A DNA stretch of 41,464 bases, from the IMG/VR virus record IMGVR_UViG_3300010396_000067, positions 1 through 41,464 of that record. One strand, 5' to 3'. Below are positions 23,036 through 29,938 of this stretch, piece by piece. The DNA is from a virus. The notes beneath the pieces are model-generated. The model saw only the letters and a list, made by a program, of their open reading frames with translations. It made no database searches and was not told the origin of the DNA. The position numbers and the translations under genes were made by a program. Each line of letters begins with the position of its first letter. Position 1 is the first letter of the stretch.

Positions 23036-25773
23036 TGGCCGCCAGCGCACCCGACTACTACGAAATCCGCTGGCGCGTGAAGAACAGCGGCGCCGCCTGG
23101 GGTGCGCCGCAGCGCGTGCATCCCTGCGACGAGGTGGTGGTGGAGGAACTGGACCGCACTCAGCTGTACGAGTTCGAGGCCCGCGCGGTGAGCGCTTGCG
23201 GCGCGAAGTCGATATGGGTGCCCAGCGACTACACGGTGCCCGGCGAGAACGCCCCGCTGGCCGTGGACACGCTCACCGCGCAGGCGCTGGCCGATGGTGT
23301 GCATCTCGGCTGGACCAGCATCGCCATCCCGCCTGCCGGCATCGAGTATTCGGTGGAGCGATCGGCGGACGGCAGCACTGGCTGGGCCGAGCGTGTGCGC
23401 GTTCGTAGTACCGCCTACACCGACCCGGAAACCAGCGGCACCACCTACTACTACCGCGTGCGCGCGGTGACGTTTGCCGGCACCTTCGGCCCGTACAGCC
23501 CAGTGGCGAGTAGTGCCGGCGTGAACGTGAGCGACATGGCGGCGGCGGCCAAGGCGGACGCGGATTCGGCGCTCACGCAGGCGCAACTGGCCAACCAGGA
23601 ACTGGCCGAGATCGCCAACGACAACATGCTGTCGCCAGCGGAAAAGCCCACGGTGATCCGCGATTACCAGGTGCTCACCGCCGAACAACCCGGCATCGAC
23701 GCGCAGGCGAGCGCCTACGGCATCACCACCGAGAAAACTGCCTACGACAACGCCATCACCGCGCTCACCAACTACCTCGCCACCCTGACCACCGACACCG
23801 CGTGGAACGACAAGACCGGTTACACCACCATCGTGGGCACCACGTTCCGCAGCAACTTCAACGCGGTGTACACCACGCGGCAGACGTTGCTGAATGCGAT
23901 CTATGCCAAGGCGCAGGCGCTGGCGAACACAGCGCAGGCAACGGCCGATGCCGCCATGTCAAGCAGCATCGTACGCAACCCAAATTTCGCCGTCGATGCC
24001 AACTATTGGTCGTTCAGCACGGCCGCCGATTTCTATCGTGAAAACGGCAGCAACGCACCGAACCCATCCATCTCCACTTACCTGGTGCACCAAGGGAAGG
24101 CTGGCAAGACCTACGAATATGCCACCAGCACGACCTATATCCCTGTTCGTCCTGGGCAGGTAGTCGTCGGCATCATGTGTTTGCGTGCAGCCAGTCCTAA
24201 TGCATCGGCCAGGGCCAATGGATGCATCAACTGGTACGACAGTAGTGGCGCCTTTATCAGCGCCTCGGAGTCGAAGCTTTTTTGTGGCGTGGGCGCCGAT
24301 TTCCTGCAGGGCAATAGCCGCGTGAGCGCTGCCGCACCGGCCAATGCGGCAATTGCCACGGTTGGCGTCATCTACCGCAACCACACCAGTGGTTATATCA
24401 ACGCCACGACGGCATCGCTCACGCCGCAGGTGTCGTCGCAGGACGAAGTGCCGGACGGCCAAAGCTATGTACGAAATATAGTGCAGTCCGGCAGCGCCAT
24501 CGTGGTTGGCAATGCCAATTTCGAGGCGCCGTTAGGGCCCAACGGCGAGATACCCGGATGGAAAGCCATCAACGGCGCAACACTTGCCCTGCCTGGCGGC
24601 GCATTCAGCGGCGCCAAATGTCTACAGATCGTGGGGACTGGCACCAACAACTTCGGCGCGCAAAGCCCTAATTACCAATGCAGTGCGGGTGACCGCATTT
24701 TTGCCAGCGTGCAGGGTTTTGGTTTAAGCGGCAACCCCGCCGGGCTCGCCATCGTTTTCTTTGGTGCTGCTGGTTATCTTGGTGAGCAGGATTTCGTCGG
24801 CACAGCCTATGGTTCGTGGCAATTGCTGCAGGGCACTGCCGTGGCCCCGGCCGGGACGATCGGGTGCGTGGTTCAGCTCTACAACGGGAACAATCTCGGC
24901 ACATCCTATTTCGATGAAGTGCAGGTAGCTCGCACGGTACCGCTTGCCACCCAGGTAGCGGGCACGCTCAGCACCCAGCGCAACCTGCCGCTGGTCACCT
25001 GGGGCAACTACGGTGGCGGTTGGTCCGGGCTCACGATGTCGTACACGGCCACGTCGTCGTCCGCAACGGTCAATGCCAGCGCCGGCACCTATGTCGGCGG
25101 CGGCGACTCCATTGCCTACAGCGCATCGAGCGTCACGCTGTCGGGCAGCCCAGGCACCTACACCTATTACCTGTATTACGACGACCCCGGCATGACCGGC
25201 GGCAGCAAGTCGCTTGGCATCACCACGAACCAGATCACATCGCTGAATGCGAACGGACGCGTGCTGCTCGGATCGATCAAGGTGACTTTTCCCGCCAGTG
25301 GCTCCGGCAGCGGCTCGGGATCTGGCGGGTGCCCCGATGAAAACGCGTGGGTTCTCCGTGCCGACCCGGAGGGCGGGCGACCCGACTGGACCGTACGCGC
25401 GAAGGATATCGAGGTGGGCCATTACCTGCGGCTGTCGGATGGCCGCGCGGGCCGCGTCACCTATTCACAACGCAAGGCCTCGCCGCGCATCCGCGTCAGC
25501 GATGACGGTCACGCGTTGACATGCTCGCCGAGCGCACCGTTGGAGCTTGCCGCTGGCGGCCATGGCGATTGCATCCTGGCGCGCAGCAGCCTGTTTGCCG
25601 GCGTGCGCATCCTGTGCCCGGCGCCGGTGCTCGCTACGCAGATCACCAGCGTGGAGCCGATGCCAGACGGCCATGTGCAGCACATCACCTGCGAAAACGC
25701 CTGTTTCTGGACCGGCGACGCGCCGGACTACCTGTTCGCCCACCACAACCGCAAACCGGATTCGCCGCCATGA
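23035..25773 (+). CDS. Tail tip/fibre protein: FN3, jelly-roll repeats, C-terminal Hint domain
   Basis: The 912-aa protein starts in a TAATG overlap with the gpJ-like gene. It has a short N-terminal domain, then a fibronectin type III module (about 75-165; LGWTSIAIPPAGIEYSVERS, TTYYYRVRAVTFAG) and a helical stalk (KADADSALTQAQLANQELAE). Two beta-sandwich, carbohydrate-binding-like domains come next (about 310-480 NPNFAVDANYWSFS; about 490-640 NANFEAPLGPNGEIPGWKAI). A Gly/Ser linker (GSGSGSGSGG) precedes a second Hint domain, from Cys766 (CPDENAWVLRADPE) to CFWTGDAPDYLFAHHN (Asn905, then Arg906). The middle is distinctly poorer in GC than its surroundings, as expected for exchanged receptor-binding modules. 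Likely adhesin role. Confidence 0.8.
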   Translation: MAASAPDYYEIRWRVKNSGAAWGAPQRVHPCDEVVVEELDRTQLYEFEARAVSACGAKSIWVPSDYTVPGENAPLAVDTLTAQALADGVHLGWTSIAIPPAGIEYSVERSADGSTGWAERVRVRSTAYTDPETSGTTYYYRVRAVTFAGTFGPYSPVASSAGVNVSDMAAAAKADADSALTQAQLANQELAEIANDNMLSPAEKPTVIRDYQVLTAEQPGIDAQASAYGITTEKTAYDNAITALTNYLATLTTDTAWNDKTGYTTIVGTTFRSNFNAVYTTRQTLLNAIYAKAQALANTAQATADAAMSSSIVRNPNFAVDANYWSFSTAADFYRENGSNAPNPSISTYLVHQGKAGKTYEYATSTTYIPVRPGQVVVGIMCLRAASPNASARANGCINWYDSSGAFISASESKLFCGVGADFLQGNSRVSAAAPANAAIATVGVIYRNHTSGYINATTASLTPQVSSQDEVPDGQSYVRNIVQSGSAIVVGNANFEAPLGPNGEIPGWKAINGATLALPGGAFSGAKCLQIVGTGTNNFGAQSPNYQCSAGDRIFASVQGFGLSGNPAGLAIVFFGAAGYLGEQDFVGTAYGSWQLLQGTAVAPAGTIGCVVQLYNGNNLGTSYFDEVQVARTVPLATQVAGTLSTQRNLPLVTWGNYGGGWSGLTMSYTATSSSATVNASAGTYVGGGDSIAYSASSVTLSGSPGTYTYYLYYDDPGMTGGSKSLGITTNQITSLNANGRVLLGSIKVTFPASGSGSGSGSGGCPDENAWVLRADPEGGRPDWTVRAKDIEVGHYLRLSDGRAGRVTYSQRKASPRIRVSDDGHALTCSPSAPLELAAGGHGDCILARSSLFAGVRILCPAPVLATQITSVEPMPDGHVQHITCENACFWTGDAPDYLFAHHNRKPDSPP

Positions 25774-26279
25774 GCTACACGAAGCTGACCGACCCCATCC
25801 CGAACATTGCCGATGCCGTGGCGCAGGCCATCACGCAGGCCCATTTGACCGAGCCCGTGAACGATGACTTGCTGGCCGCAGGGCAGGCCGTGCAACTGGA
25901 CACCAACGACAAGGTGTGGGTATCCAGCGTTGCGCATGACAAGCCGGAGACGCCGCAGGTGGATTTCATTACCGTGGCGATCGCCTGCCGCCCCGACACC
26001 ACCCCCTGGGTGAAGGCCAACGGGCAGTTGGTGTGCAGCGTGTTCTGGCATGGAGTGTGGCCGCAACCGCTGGCCGACATGGGTGTGAGCCTGGTGCGCA
26101 AGGCGCTGTTGATGGTGGCGCTGGGCGAACCGCAGCCGCAGGTGCCCATTCCCACACCGGCCGAAGGCGGACCAGCCGAGCAGGATGCGTTGCCGGGACT
26201 GGCGCAGGCGCAGCTGTCGATCCGCGCCGCGATCACGGCGGCCACGGAAACCACGGCGCCGGTGGTGGACGTGCTTTAA
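25770..26279 (+). CDS. Hypothetical protein after tail fibre gene
   Basis: The 169-aa protein begins in an ATGA overlap with the fibre gene (MSYTKLTDPIPNIADAVAQAI). It has a possible beta core (VQLDTNDKVWVSSVAHDKPE, GQLVCSVFWHGVWPQPLADM), a Pro-rich linker (PQPQVPIPTPAEGGP) and a C-terminal helix. It could be a fibre-assembly or tail accessory protein by position. I do not recognise its family. A strong hairpin follows 5 bases after the stop, so it is the last gene of the tail operon. Confidence 0.55.
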   Translation: MSYTKLTDPIPNIADAVAQAITQAHLTEPVNDDLLAAGQAVQLDTNDKVWVSSVAHDKPETPQVDFITVAIACRPDTTPWVKANGQLVCSVFWHGVWPQPLADMGVSLVRKALLMVALGEPQPQVPIPTPAEGGPAEQDALPGLAQAQLSIRAAITAATETTAPVVDVL

Positions 26280-26284
26280 CGGTG

Positions 26285-26322
26285 CCCGGACCATTTTGCT
26301 GACGCCGGCAAAATGGTCCGGG
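26285..26322 (+). terminator. Perfect 15-bp hairpin after tail operon
   Basis: CCCGGACCATTTTGC (26285-26299) and GCAAAATGGTCCGGG (26308-26322) form a perfect 15-bp stem with an 8-nt loop, right after the last tail gene. There is no T-run on the plus strand, so termination efficiency is uncertain; it may instead protect mRNA or act with a termination factor. The palindrome acts equally on both strands. Confidence 0.6.
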
Positions 26323-26348
26323 TGCGCGCTACCCCATGGATGCGCGCA
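26323..26348 (+). repeat. Second copy of TGCGCGC hairpin motif
   Basis: Immediately after the 15-bp hairpin, TGCGCGC (26323-26329) pairs with GCGCGCA (26342-26348) around a loop containing ATGGAT. The hairpin at 9045-9076 has the same stem core and ATGGAT in its loop. The two are therefore copies of one small intergenic element, each placed 50-60 nt before the start of a gene block. Confidence 0.5.
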
Positions 26349-26402
26349 GGCAGGGCGCCCCATTGTGCAGGCTGGCGCGGCCGGTGCCGCGCGGAGCCTT
26401 GC

Positions 26403-27035
26403 ATGTCCGCCGAGAACTTCGACCGCTGCCTGCGCTGGACGCTCGGCTACGAGGGCGGCTACAGCAACCACCCCGCCGACCCGGGCAAGGCCACGATGCG
26501 CGGCATCACCCAGGCCGTGTACGACGACGACCGGCGCGAGCGCAATCTGCCGCGGCGTGACGTGCGCGACATCACCGATGCCGAGCTGCAGGCCATCTAC
26601 CGCCGCCGCTACTGGCAGCTGGCTGGATGCAATGCGCTGCCGGCGGGCGTGGATTACGCGGTGTTCGACTTTGCTGTGAACAGCGGCGTGGCGCGTGCCG
26701 TGCGAACCCTGCAAGTCATCATCGGCGCGAATCAGGACGGCGCCTTCGGCCCGCGCACGCTGGCGTCGGTGACGCGCTACACGCTGGCGCAGGACACGGG
26801 CTCGCTCAGCGACCAGTTGTGCATGGCGCGCGCGACCTGGCTGCGCACGCTGGCTACCTTCGCCGCCTTCGGCAACGGTTGGATGCGCCGCGTGATGGGC
26901 GCGCAGCTCGGTGCGCAACTGGGCGACACCGGCGTGATCGATCGCGCGCTGGCGCTGGCGCTTGGCGACACGCCTTGCGAGCCGGCGGCGCAGATGTGCA
27001 CGGTGAAGACCTATGCCGCCGTGGCCACCGCGTGA
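26403..27035 (+). CDS. Endolysin, glycoside hydrolase family 108
   Basis: The 210-aa protein has the GH108 signature RWTLGYEGGYSNHPADPG, with catalytic Glu17, followed by TMRGITQAVYDDDRRE. A C-terminal peptidoglycan-binding-3-like region follows (YAVFDFAVNSGVARAVRTLQ, GANQDGAFGPRTLASV). GH108 enzymes (ZliS/phage lysozymes) cut the glycan chain of peptidoglycan. There is no signal peptide, so release would depend on the holin that follows (TGATG overlap). The ATG at 26403 has a weak ribosome site (GGAGCC). The gene opens the lysis cluster behind the hairpins at 26.3 kb. Confidence 0.88.
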   Translation: MSAENFDRCLRWTLGYEGGYSNHPADPGKATMRGITQAVYDDDRRERNLPRRDVRDITDAELQAIYRRRYWQLAGCNALPAGVDYAVFDFAVNSGVARAVRTLQVIIGANQDGAFGPRTLASVTRYTLAQDTGSLSDQLCMARATWLRTLATFAAFGNGWMRRVMGAQLGAQLGDTGVIDRALALALGDTPCEPAAQMCTVKTYAAVATA

Positions 27036-27379
27036 TGGAGTTGCCACCGCCGCACGGCCAGTTCAGCGTTTGGCAGATGCTGCTGTACCCGGTATTCGCC
27101 GCGTTCGGCGGCCTGCTGGGCTACGTGCTGCGCGCCATGGATGCCGGCGCCGCGGTGAGCGTGTGGCGCGCGGTGGTGGAGGCGCTGTCAGCGGGTTTCG
27201 TGGGCGTGCTGGTGATGCTGATTTGCGAGGCGACCCACCTCAATGCGCAGTGGACCGGCGTAATGGTGGGCGTTTGCGGCTGGCTGGGCGCCACGGCCAG
27301 CATACGCATGCTGGAACGCATCGTGAGGGGAAAGCTGGGGGCCACCGCAAGCGGAGGGACCACCGATGACAAACCCTGA
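27035..27379 (+). CDS. Holin (phage_holin_3_3/LydA-like)
   Basis: The 114-aa protein has three hydrophobic segments (about 12-33 MLLYPVFAAFGGLLGYVL; 44-65 VEALSAGFVGVLVMLICEA; 71-90 WTGVMVGVCGWLGATASI) and a charged C-terminal tail (RMLERIVRGKLG). Size, topology and location next to the endolysin fit LydA/holin_3_3 proteins, which open the inner membrane at lysis. The ATG is in a TGATG overlap, ensuring coupling to the endolysin. It overlaps the following gene by 14 bases. Confidence 0.8.
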   Translation: MELPPPHGQFSVWQMLLYPVFAAFGGLLGYVLRAMDAGAAVSVWRAVVEALSAGFVGVLVMLICEATHLNAQWTGVMVGVCGWLGATASIRMLERIVRGKLGATASGGTTDDKP

Positions 27380-27818
27380 CACTAAACACCGACACCCGCA
27401 GTTGTGGGTGGGCTACGGGCTGATTCTCGCCGTGATCGTGCTGGGCGTCACCGCGATCACCGCGCAGTTTCAGCACGCGCAGATGCGCGCCGTGGCGCGG
27501 GCGCAGGCGGCGGACATCGCCACGCTGCGCCAGGGCCGCCAGGGCGACCATCGCCGCATCGTGGCGCTGCAGGACCAGAACCACGCGCAAGACCAGTCGC
27601 TGGCGCTTGACCGCAACGACATTGCCCGCCAGCAGCGCGCGATTGCCCAACTGGGCCGTTTGCGCAACGCCGACTGGCACGCCATCACCGCGCTGCACAA
27701 CGAGCTGGCCGTGCGGCGCGTGCACGACGCCGCCGTACGCGACAAGCTCAAGCAACTGGAAGCCAGCAACGCCGCTGCGCGCGCCACCATTCATGCAGCC
27801 GGGGAGGGCAAGCCGTGA
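27366..27818 (+). CDS. Membrane-anchored coiled-coil protein of lysis cluster
   Basis: The 150-aa protein has one N-terminal transmembrane helix (about 14-34; VGYGLILAVIVLGVTAITAQ) followed by a long Gln/Arg/Ala-rich coiled coil over residues 40-140. This topology resembles an i-spanin, but a clear Rz/Rz1 pair follows. It may be a second spanin-like or an antiholin-like protein. It has a GGAGGG ribosome site and overlaps genes on both sides. Function unproven. Confidence 0.6.
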   Translation: MTNPDTKHRHPQLWVGYGLILAVIVLGVTAITAQFQHAQMRAVARAQAADIATLRQGRQGDHRRIVALQDQNHAQDQSLALDRNDIARQQRAIAQLGRLRNADWHAITALHNELAVRRVHDAAVRDKLKQLEASNAAARATIHAAGEGKP

Positions 27819-28225
27819 GCATTCCGCCGATCTACAAGTACGGCGCCGTGGCGCTGCTGGTGCTGCTGCTGGCCGTGGCCGCGGTGGTGAGCATCGGCCG
27901 CTACGGCGCGCACCGCTACGCCGCCGGCGAGCAGGCCGGCCGCAATGCCGTGCTGGCCGACGATGCGCGCGCTGCCGCGCAGCTGCAGCAGCAGCGCGAG
28001 CAGCTGGACCAGTTCAGTGCACTGGCCACCACCCAGCTTGCGCACACGCTCGCCACCGATTTGCCAGCCGTGGAGGCCAGCACCCATGACACCGTGGAAA
28101 CCATCCGCACGGTCTACCGCGACCGCCCTGTGCCTGTCGATCGCTGCACTCGCCCTGACGGCGTGCAAAAGCAACTCGACACGGCCGTTGCCCGCGCCAA
28201 CGCCGCCGCCCGCGGTCAACTGTGA
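27815..28225 (+). CDS. i-spanin (Rz-like)
   Basis: The 136-aa protein has an N-terminal transmembrane helix (about 8-28; YGAVALLVLLLAVAAVVSIG) and a periplasmic helical domain rich in Gln/Ala (RAAAQLQQQREQLDQFSALA), with Cys later in VDRCTRP. Rz-type inner spanins pair with an outer lipoprotein to fuse inner and outer membranes in the last step of lysis. An Rz1-like lipoprotein gene starts inside its 3' third in another frame, which is the diagnostic arrangement. It begins in an ATGA-type overlap with the preceding gene. Confidence 0.75.
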   Translation: MSIPPIYKYGAVALLVLLLAVAAVVSIGRYGAHRYAAGEQAGRNAVLADDARAAAQLQQQREQLDQFSALATTQLAHTLATDLPAVEASTHDTVETIRTVYRDRPVPVDRCTRPDGVQKQLDTAVARANAAARGQL

Positions 28226-28403
28226 CCGCACCCCGCCGCCGGCGCTGCTGCCCAGCGTGCCGCCGCTGGCCGGCGCCGACGACTTGCCCGCGCTGGACGC
28301 ATGGATTGCGCAGGTGATCGGGATCTATCAGGGCGAGTTGACCATCCGCCGCGCGGAGCATCGGTGCATGGATGCGCTGCGCAGCAAGGGCGTGATCCGC
28401 TAG
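28086..28403 (+). CDS. o-spanin (Rz1-like lipoprotein), out of frame with Rz
   Basis: The 105-aa product begins within the Rz gene in a different frame. It has a basic start (MTPWKPSARSTA), a hydrophobic signal and a lipobox LTAC with Cys27, then a Pro-rich linker (LPAPTPPPAVNC, PPPALLPSVPPLAG), the hallmarks of Rz1 outer-membrane lipoproteins. A TGGAGG sits 8 nt before the ATG. It is longer than lambda Rz1 (60 aa) because it continues with a helical tail (ALDAWIAQVIGIYQGEL) past the end of Rz. It would be lipidated and sorted to the outer membrane. Confidence 0.82.
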   Translation: MTPWKPSARSTATALCLSIAALALTACKSNSTRPLPAPTPPPAVNCDRTPPPALLPSVPPLAGADDLPALDAWIAQVIGIYQGELTIRRAEHRCMDALRSKGVIR

Positions 28404-28660
28404 GCGTGGTGCTCGCGGTCGCGTGACGGCCGGCGCGCCGCACGCACCGCCATCGCGTCCTGCTGCTGCCACACCCGGAATTCGTGGATCAGCATCTGCC
28501 GCCGCGCGCACCATGAACAGTTCAGCGGCACCTGGCGCGGGCAGTAATCCTCCATGTCCTGCACCGGATCGAACGCGCGGGCACACTCCGGGCAGCGCGC
28601 GTTCTCCAACATGGTCATGGCTTGCTGGAAGATGGGGCGGGGCTGGATGCGGGTGGACAT
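28400..28660 (-). CDS. Small zinc-ribbon protein (accessory, reverse strand)
   Basis: The 86-aa protein is encoded opposite to the lysis genes and its stop overlaps the stop of Rz1, so transcription converges there. It has paired Cys motifs (ARCPECARAFD and PLNCSWCARRQM), a single zinc ribbon, then a basic tail (AVRAARRPSRDREHH). Function unknown; a nucleic-acid or protein-binding regulator is likely. The ribosome site is weak. It lies downstream of the reverse-strand lipoprotein gene with a 44-base gap and may share its promoter, making both candidate lysogenic-conversion genes. Confidence 0.6.
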   Translation of the reverse strand: MSTRIQPRPIFQQAMTMLENARCPECARAFDPVQDMEDYCPRQVPLNCSWCARRQMLIHEFRVWQQQDAMAVRAARRPSRDREHHA

Positions 28661-28704
28661 GCGCGGCAGGGTAGCGCCACGGCGTCTCAATCCCAGCGAG
28701 TGGG

Positions 28705-29130
28705 TTACTTCAGGTCGCCGCGGCAGACCGGCGTGCCTGTTTCGATGGACTGGCGCGCGGCAGCGATTTCGCGGGCATCCCAAATGCCTATGCCCCACGC
28801 GGTCACGGTCACGTCGCTACCGCCGTTCTTGGCGGCGGCAATTTCGATGCGTTCCAGGTCTTTGCCCGGGCCGTGCGCGGTGATGTGGATCACGCCGGTC
28901 TGATTGTCCGCGTAGAGGTTGCCGTCCACCTGGAACGAACCCTTGAACCAGTTGGTGCTGGTGCGGCAGTGTCGCGCGTAGGCATCCGCGCGCCGGTACG
29001 CTTCCTGGTAGGTGATCGGCGCGTGGAAGCTATCGCGCACGGCACCTTGGCCGTTTTCCTTGATGCCCATGGCACAGCCGGCGATGGCGAGCAGTGATGC
29101 GGCGACGAACGTGCAGACGATCAGGCGCAC
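28705..29130 (-). CDS. Lipoprotein, candidate lysogenic conversion factor
   Basis: The 141-aa protein has a signal peptide and lipobox (LLAIAGC, Cys19), then a soluble domain of about 120 residues (DSFHAPITYQEAYRRADAYA, GNLYADNQTGVIHITAHG, TVTAWGIGIWDAREIA) with two further Cys. The GTG start at 29130 follows AAAAGGA at a good distance; a TTG six codons upstream is less likely. It is transcribed in the repressor direction from the immunity side, so it could be expressed in lysogens. Phage lipoproteins of this sort can alter the envelope or block superinfection. That role is inference. Confidence 0.7.
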   Translation of the reverse strand: MRLIVCTFVAASLLAIAGCAMGIKENGQGAVRDSFHAPITYQEAYRRADAYARHCRTSTNWFKGSFQVDGNLYADNQTGVIHITAHGPGKDLERIEIAAAKNGGSDVTVTAWGIGIWDAREIAAARQSIETGTPVCRGDLK

Positions 29131-29207
29131 GGCGATTCCTTTTCGCAAGTTGGTCTGGCGACTTTATCGCTACAGCGTGAGGAAGGCCAAAAGCCAACCG
29201 CGCAACT

Positions 29208-29552
29208 TCACAACAGCAACGTCAGAAGCGCCGATTTTTTCTCGTTCGCCAACGCCGAGATCATTTGCACAAGAGTTCGATCCGCATCGGAGTTGGTGGC
29301 GTAGCCGGGTGGGTCTTCGGCCACACGCGAAACCGGTAGACCAACCCCGGTTTCCAGCCAGTACGCATCGACGCCCAGTGCGTGCGCCAACGAGCCGATG
29401 CGAGTGGTGCGCTTGCTGATGCCACGCTCCAGGTCGGAGTAGCTCTGCTGGGTGATGCTGGCGAGCTTGGCTACATCTTCCTGTGACAGCCCCCTGTCCG
29501 TTCGTGCCTGCACAAGCCGATCCGCCAGCGTTGAGGAGGTGGCCGATTTCAT
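29208..29552 (-). CDS. CI-like HTH repressor without peptidase domain
   Basis: The 114-aa protein carries an XRE-family helix-turn-helix (about 9-66; LADRLVQARTDRGLSQEDVA, KLASITQQSYSDLERGIS) followed by GVDAYWLETGVGLP and a short helical tail (DRTLVQMISALANEKKSALL). It is divergent from the Cro-like gene across a three-operator region, so it is the lysogeny repressor. It lacks the S24/LexA-like autocleavage domain, so induction must use another route, such as an antirepressor. The reverse ATG at 29552 is the start that places it just inside the operators. Confidence 0.8.
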   Translation of the reverse strand: MKSATSSTLADRLVQARTDRGLSQEDVAKLASITQQSYSDLERGISKRTTRIGSLAHALGVDAYWLETGVGLPVSRVAEDPPGYATNSDADRTLVQMISALANEKKSALLTLLL

Positions 29553-29564
29553 GGCGCGCACGCT

Positions 29565-29624
29565 ACAGGCACGCCGGTATTGCCGCAAACAGGCATACCT
29601 GTTGACAACAACAGGCACGCCTGT
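29565..29624. promoter_or_regulatory. Three operator sites (ACAGG-N4-CCTGT)
   Basis: Three related palindromes lie between repressor and Cro: ACAGGCACGCCGGT (29565-29578), ACAGGCATACCTGT (29589-29602) and ACAGGCACGCCTGT (29611-29624). Sites two and three have perfect ACAGG/CCTGT arms. Centre spacing is 24 and 22 bp, about two helical turns, as in lambda-type operator triplets. They should bind the HTH repressor and the Cro-like protein. Confidence 0.85.
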
Positions 29625-29629
29625 ATAGT
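29602..29629 (+). promoter_or_regulatory. Early rightward promoter (PR-like)
   Basis: TTGACA (29602-29607) and TATAGT (29624-29629) are 16 bp apart. The third operator lies in the spacer and the second abuts the -35. Transcription should start at about 29635-29637, at the Cro-like ATG (29636), so the mRNA would be leaderless. Confidence 0.8.
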
Positions 29630-29635
29630 GGTCAC

Positions 29636-29938
29636 ATGCACACCGATAACTCCCCACGCCAGCCACTGAACAAAGCCCTTGCTCATGCCTGTGAAATCGC
29701 GGGCGGACAGTCAGCGCTTGCCTGCTCACTCGGCCGAAAGCAGGGCACGGTATGGGAGTGGCTGTACGTGAGCGGCAGGGTGCCGCCGGACGTGGCCATG
29801 CAGGTCGAAGACATCACAGGCATACCGGCCGAGGCCATGAATGGCGACTTAGCGACCTTCGCGAAGCGCCGTCGCATTCGCGTCCGCAAGCTCCGCCGCG
29901 AGGCGGCAAATAGCGAGCAGGGCAGGGCCGCCGCATGA
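29636..29938 (+). CDS. Cro/YdaS-like DNA-binding protein
   Basis: The 100-aa protein has a Cro/YdaS-type helix-turn-helix (about 10-65; LNKALAHACEIAGGQSALAC, LGRKQGTVWEWLYVSGRVPP, then AMQVEDITGIPAEAM) and a basic C-terminal tail (AKRRRIRVRKLRREA). YdaS/Cro proteins bind the operators and turn off lysogenic control. It is the first gene of the early operon, transcribed from the promoter overlapping the operators. There is no Shine-Dalgarno; the predicted transcript starts at the ATG. Its stop overlaps the next ATG (ATGA). Confidence 0.82.
   Translation: MHTDNSPRQPLNKALAHACEIAGGQSALACSLGRKQGTVWEWLYVSGRVPPDVAMQVEDITGIPAEAMNGDLATFAKRRRIRVRKLRREAANSEQGRAAA

Noticed and set aside
19985-23050. Reverse-strand open frame of about 1000 codons opposite the tail tip gene
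   Set aside because: Same artefact of high GC; composition is unnatural (His/Arg/Gly-rich) and the forward gene is strongly supported.
22583-25773. True splicing inteins in the two tail proteins
   Set aside because: Both domains are at the very C-terminus with no extein worth joining, the residue after Asn is Lys or Arg, and the block B His is missing.
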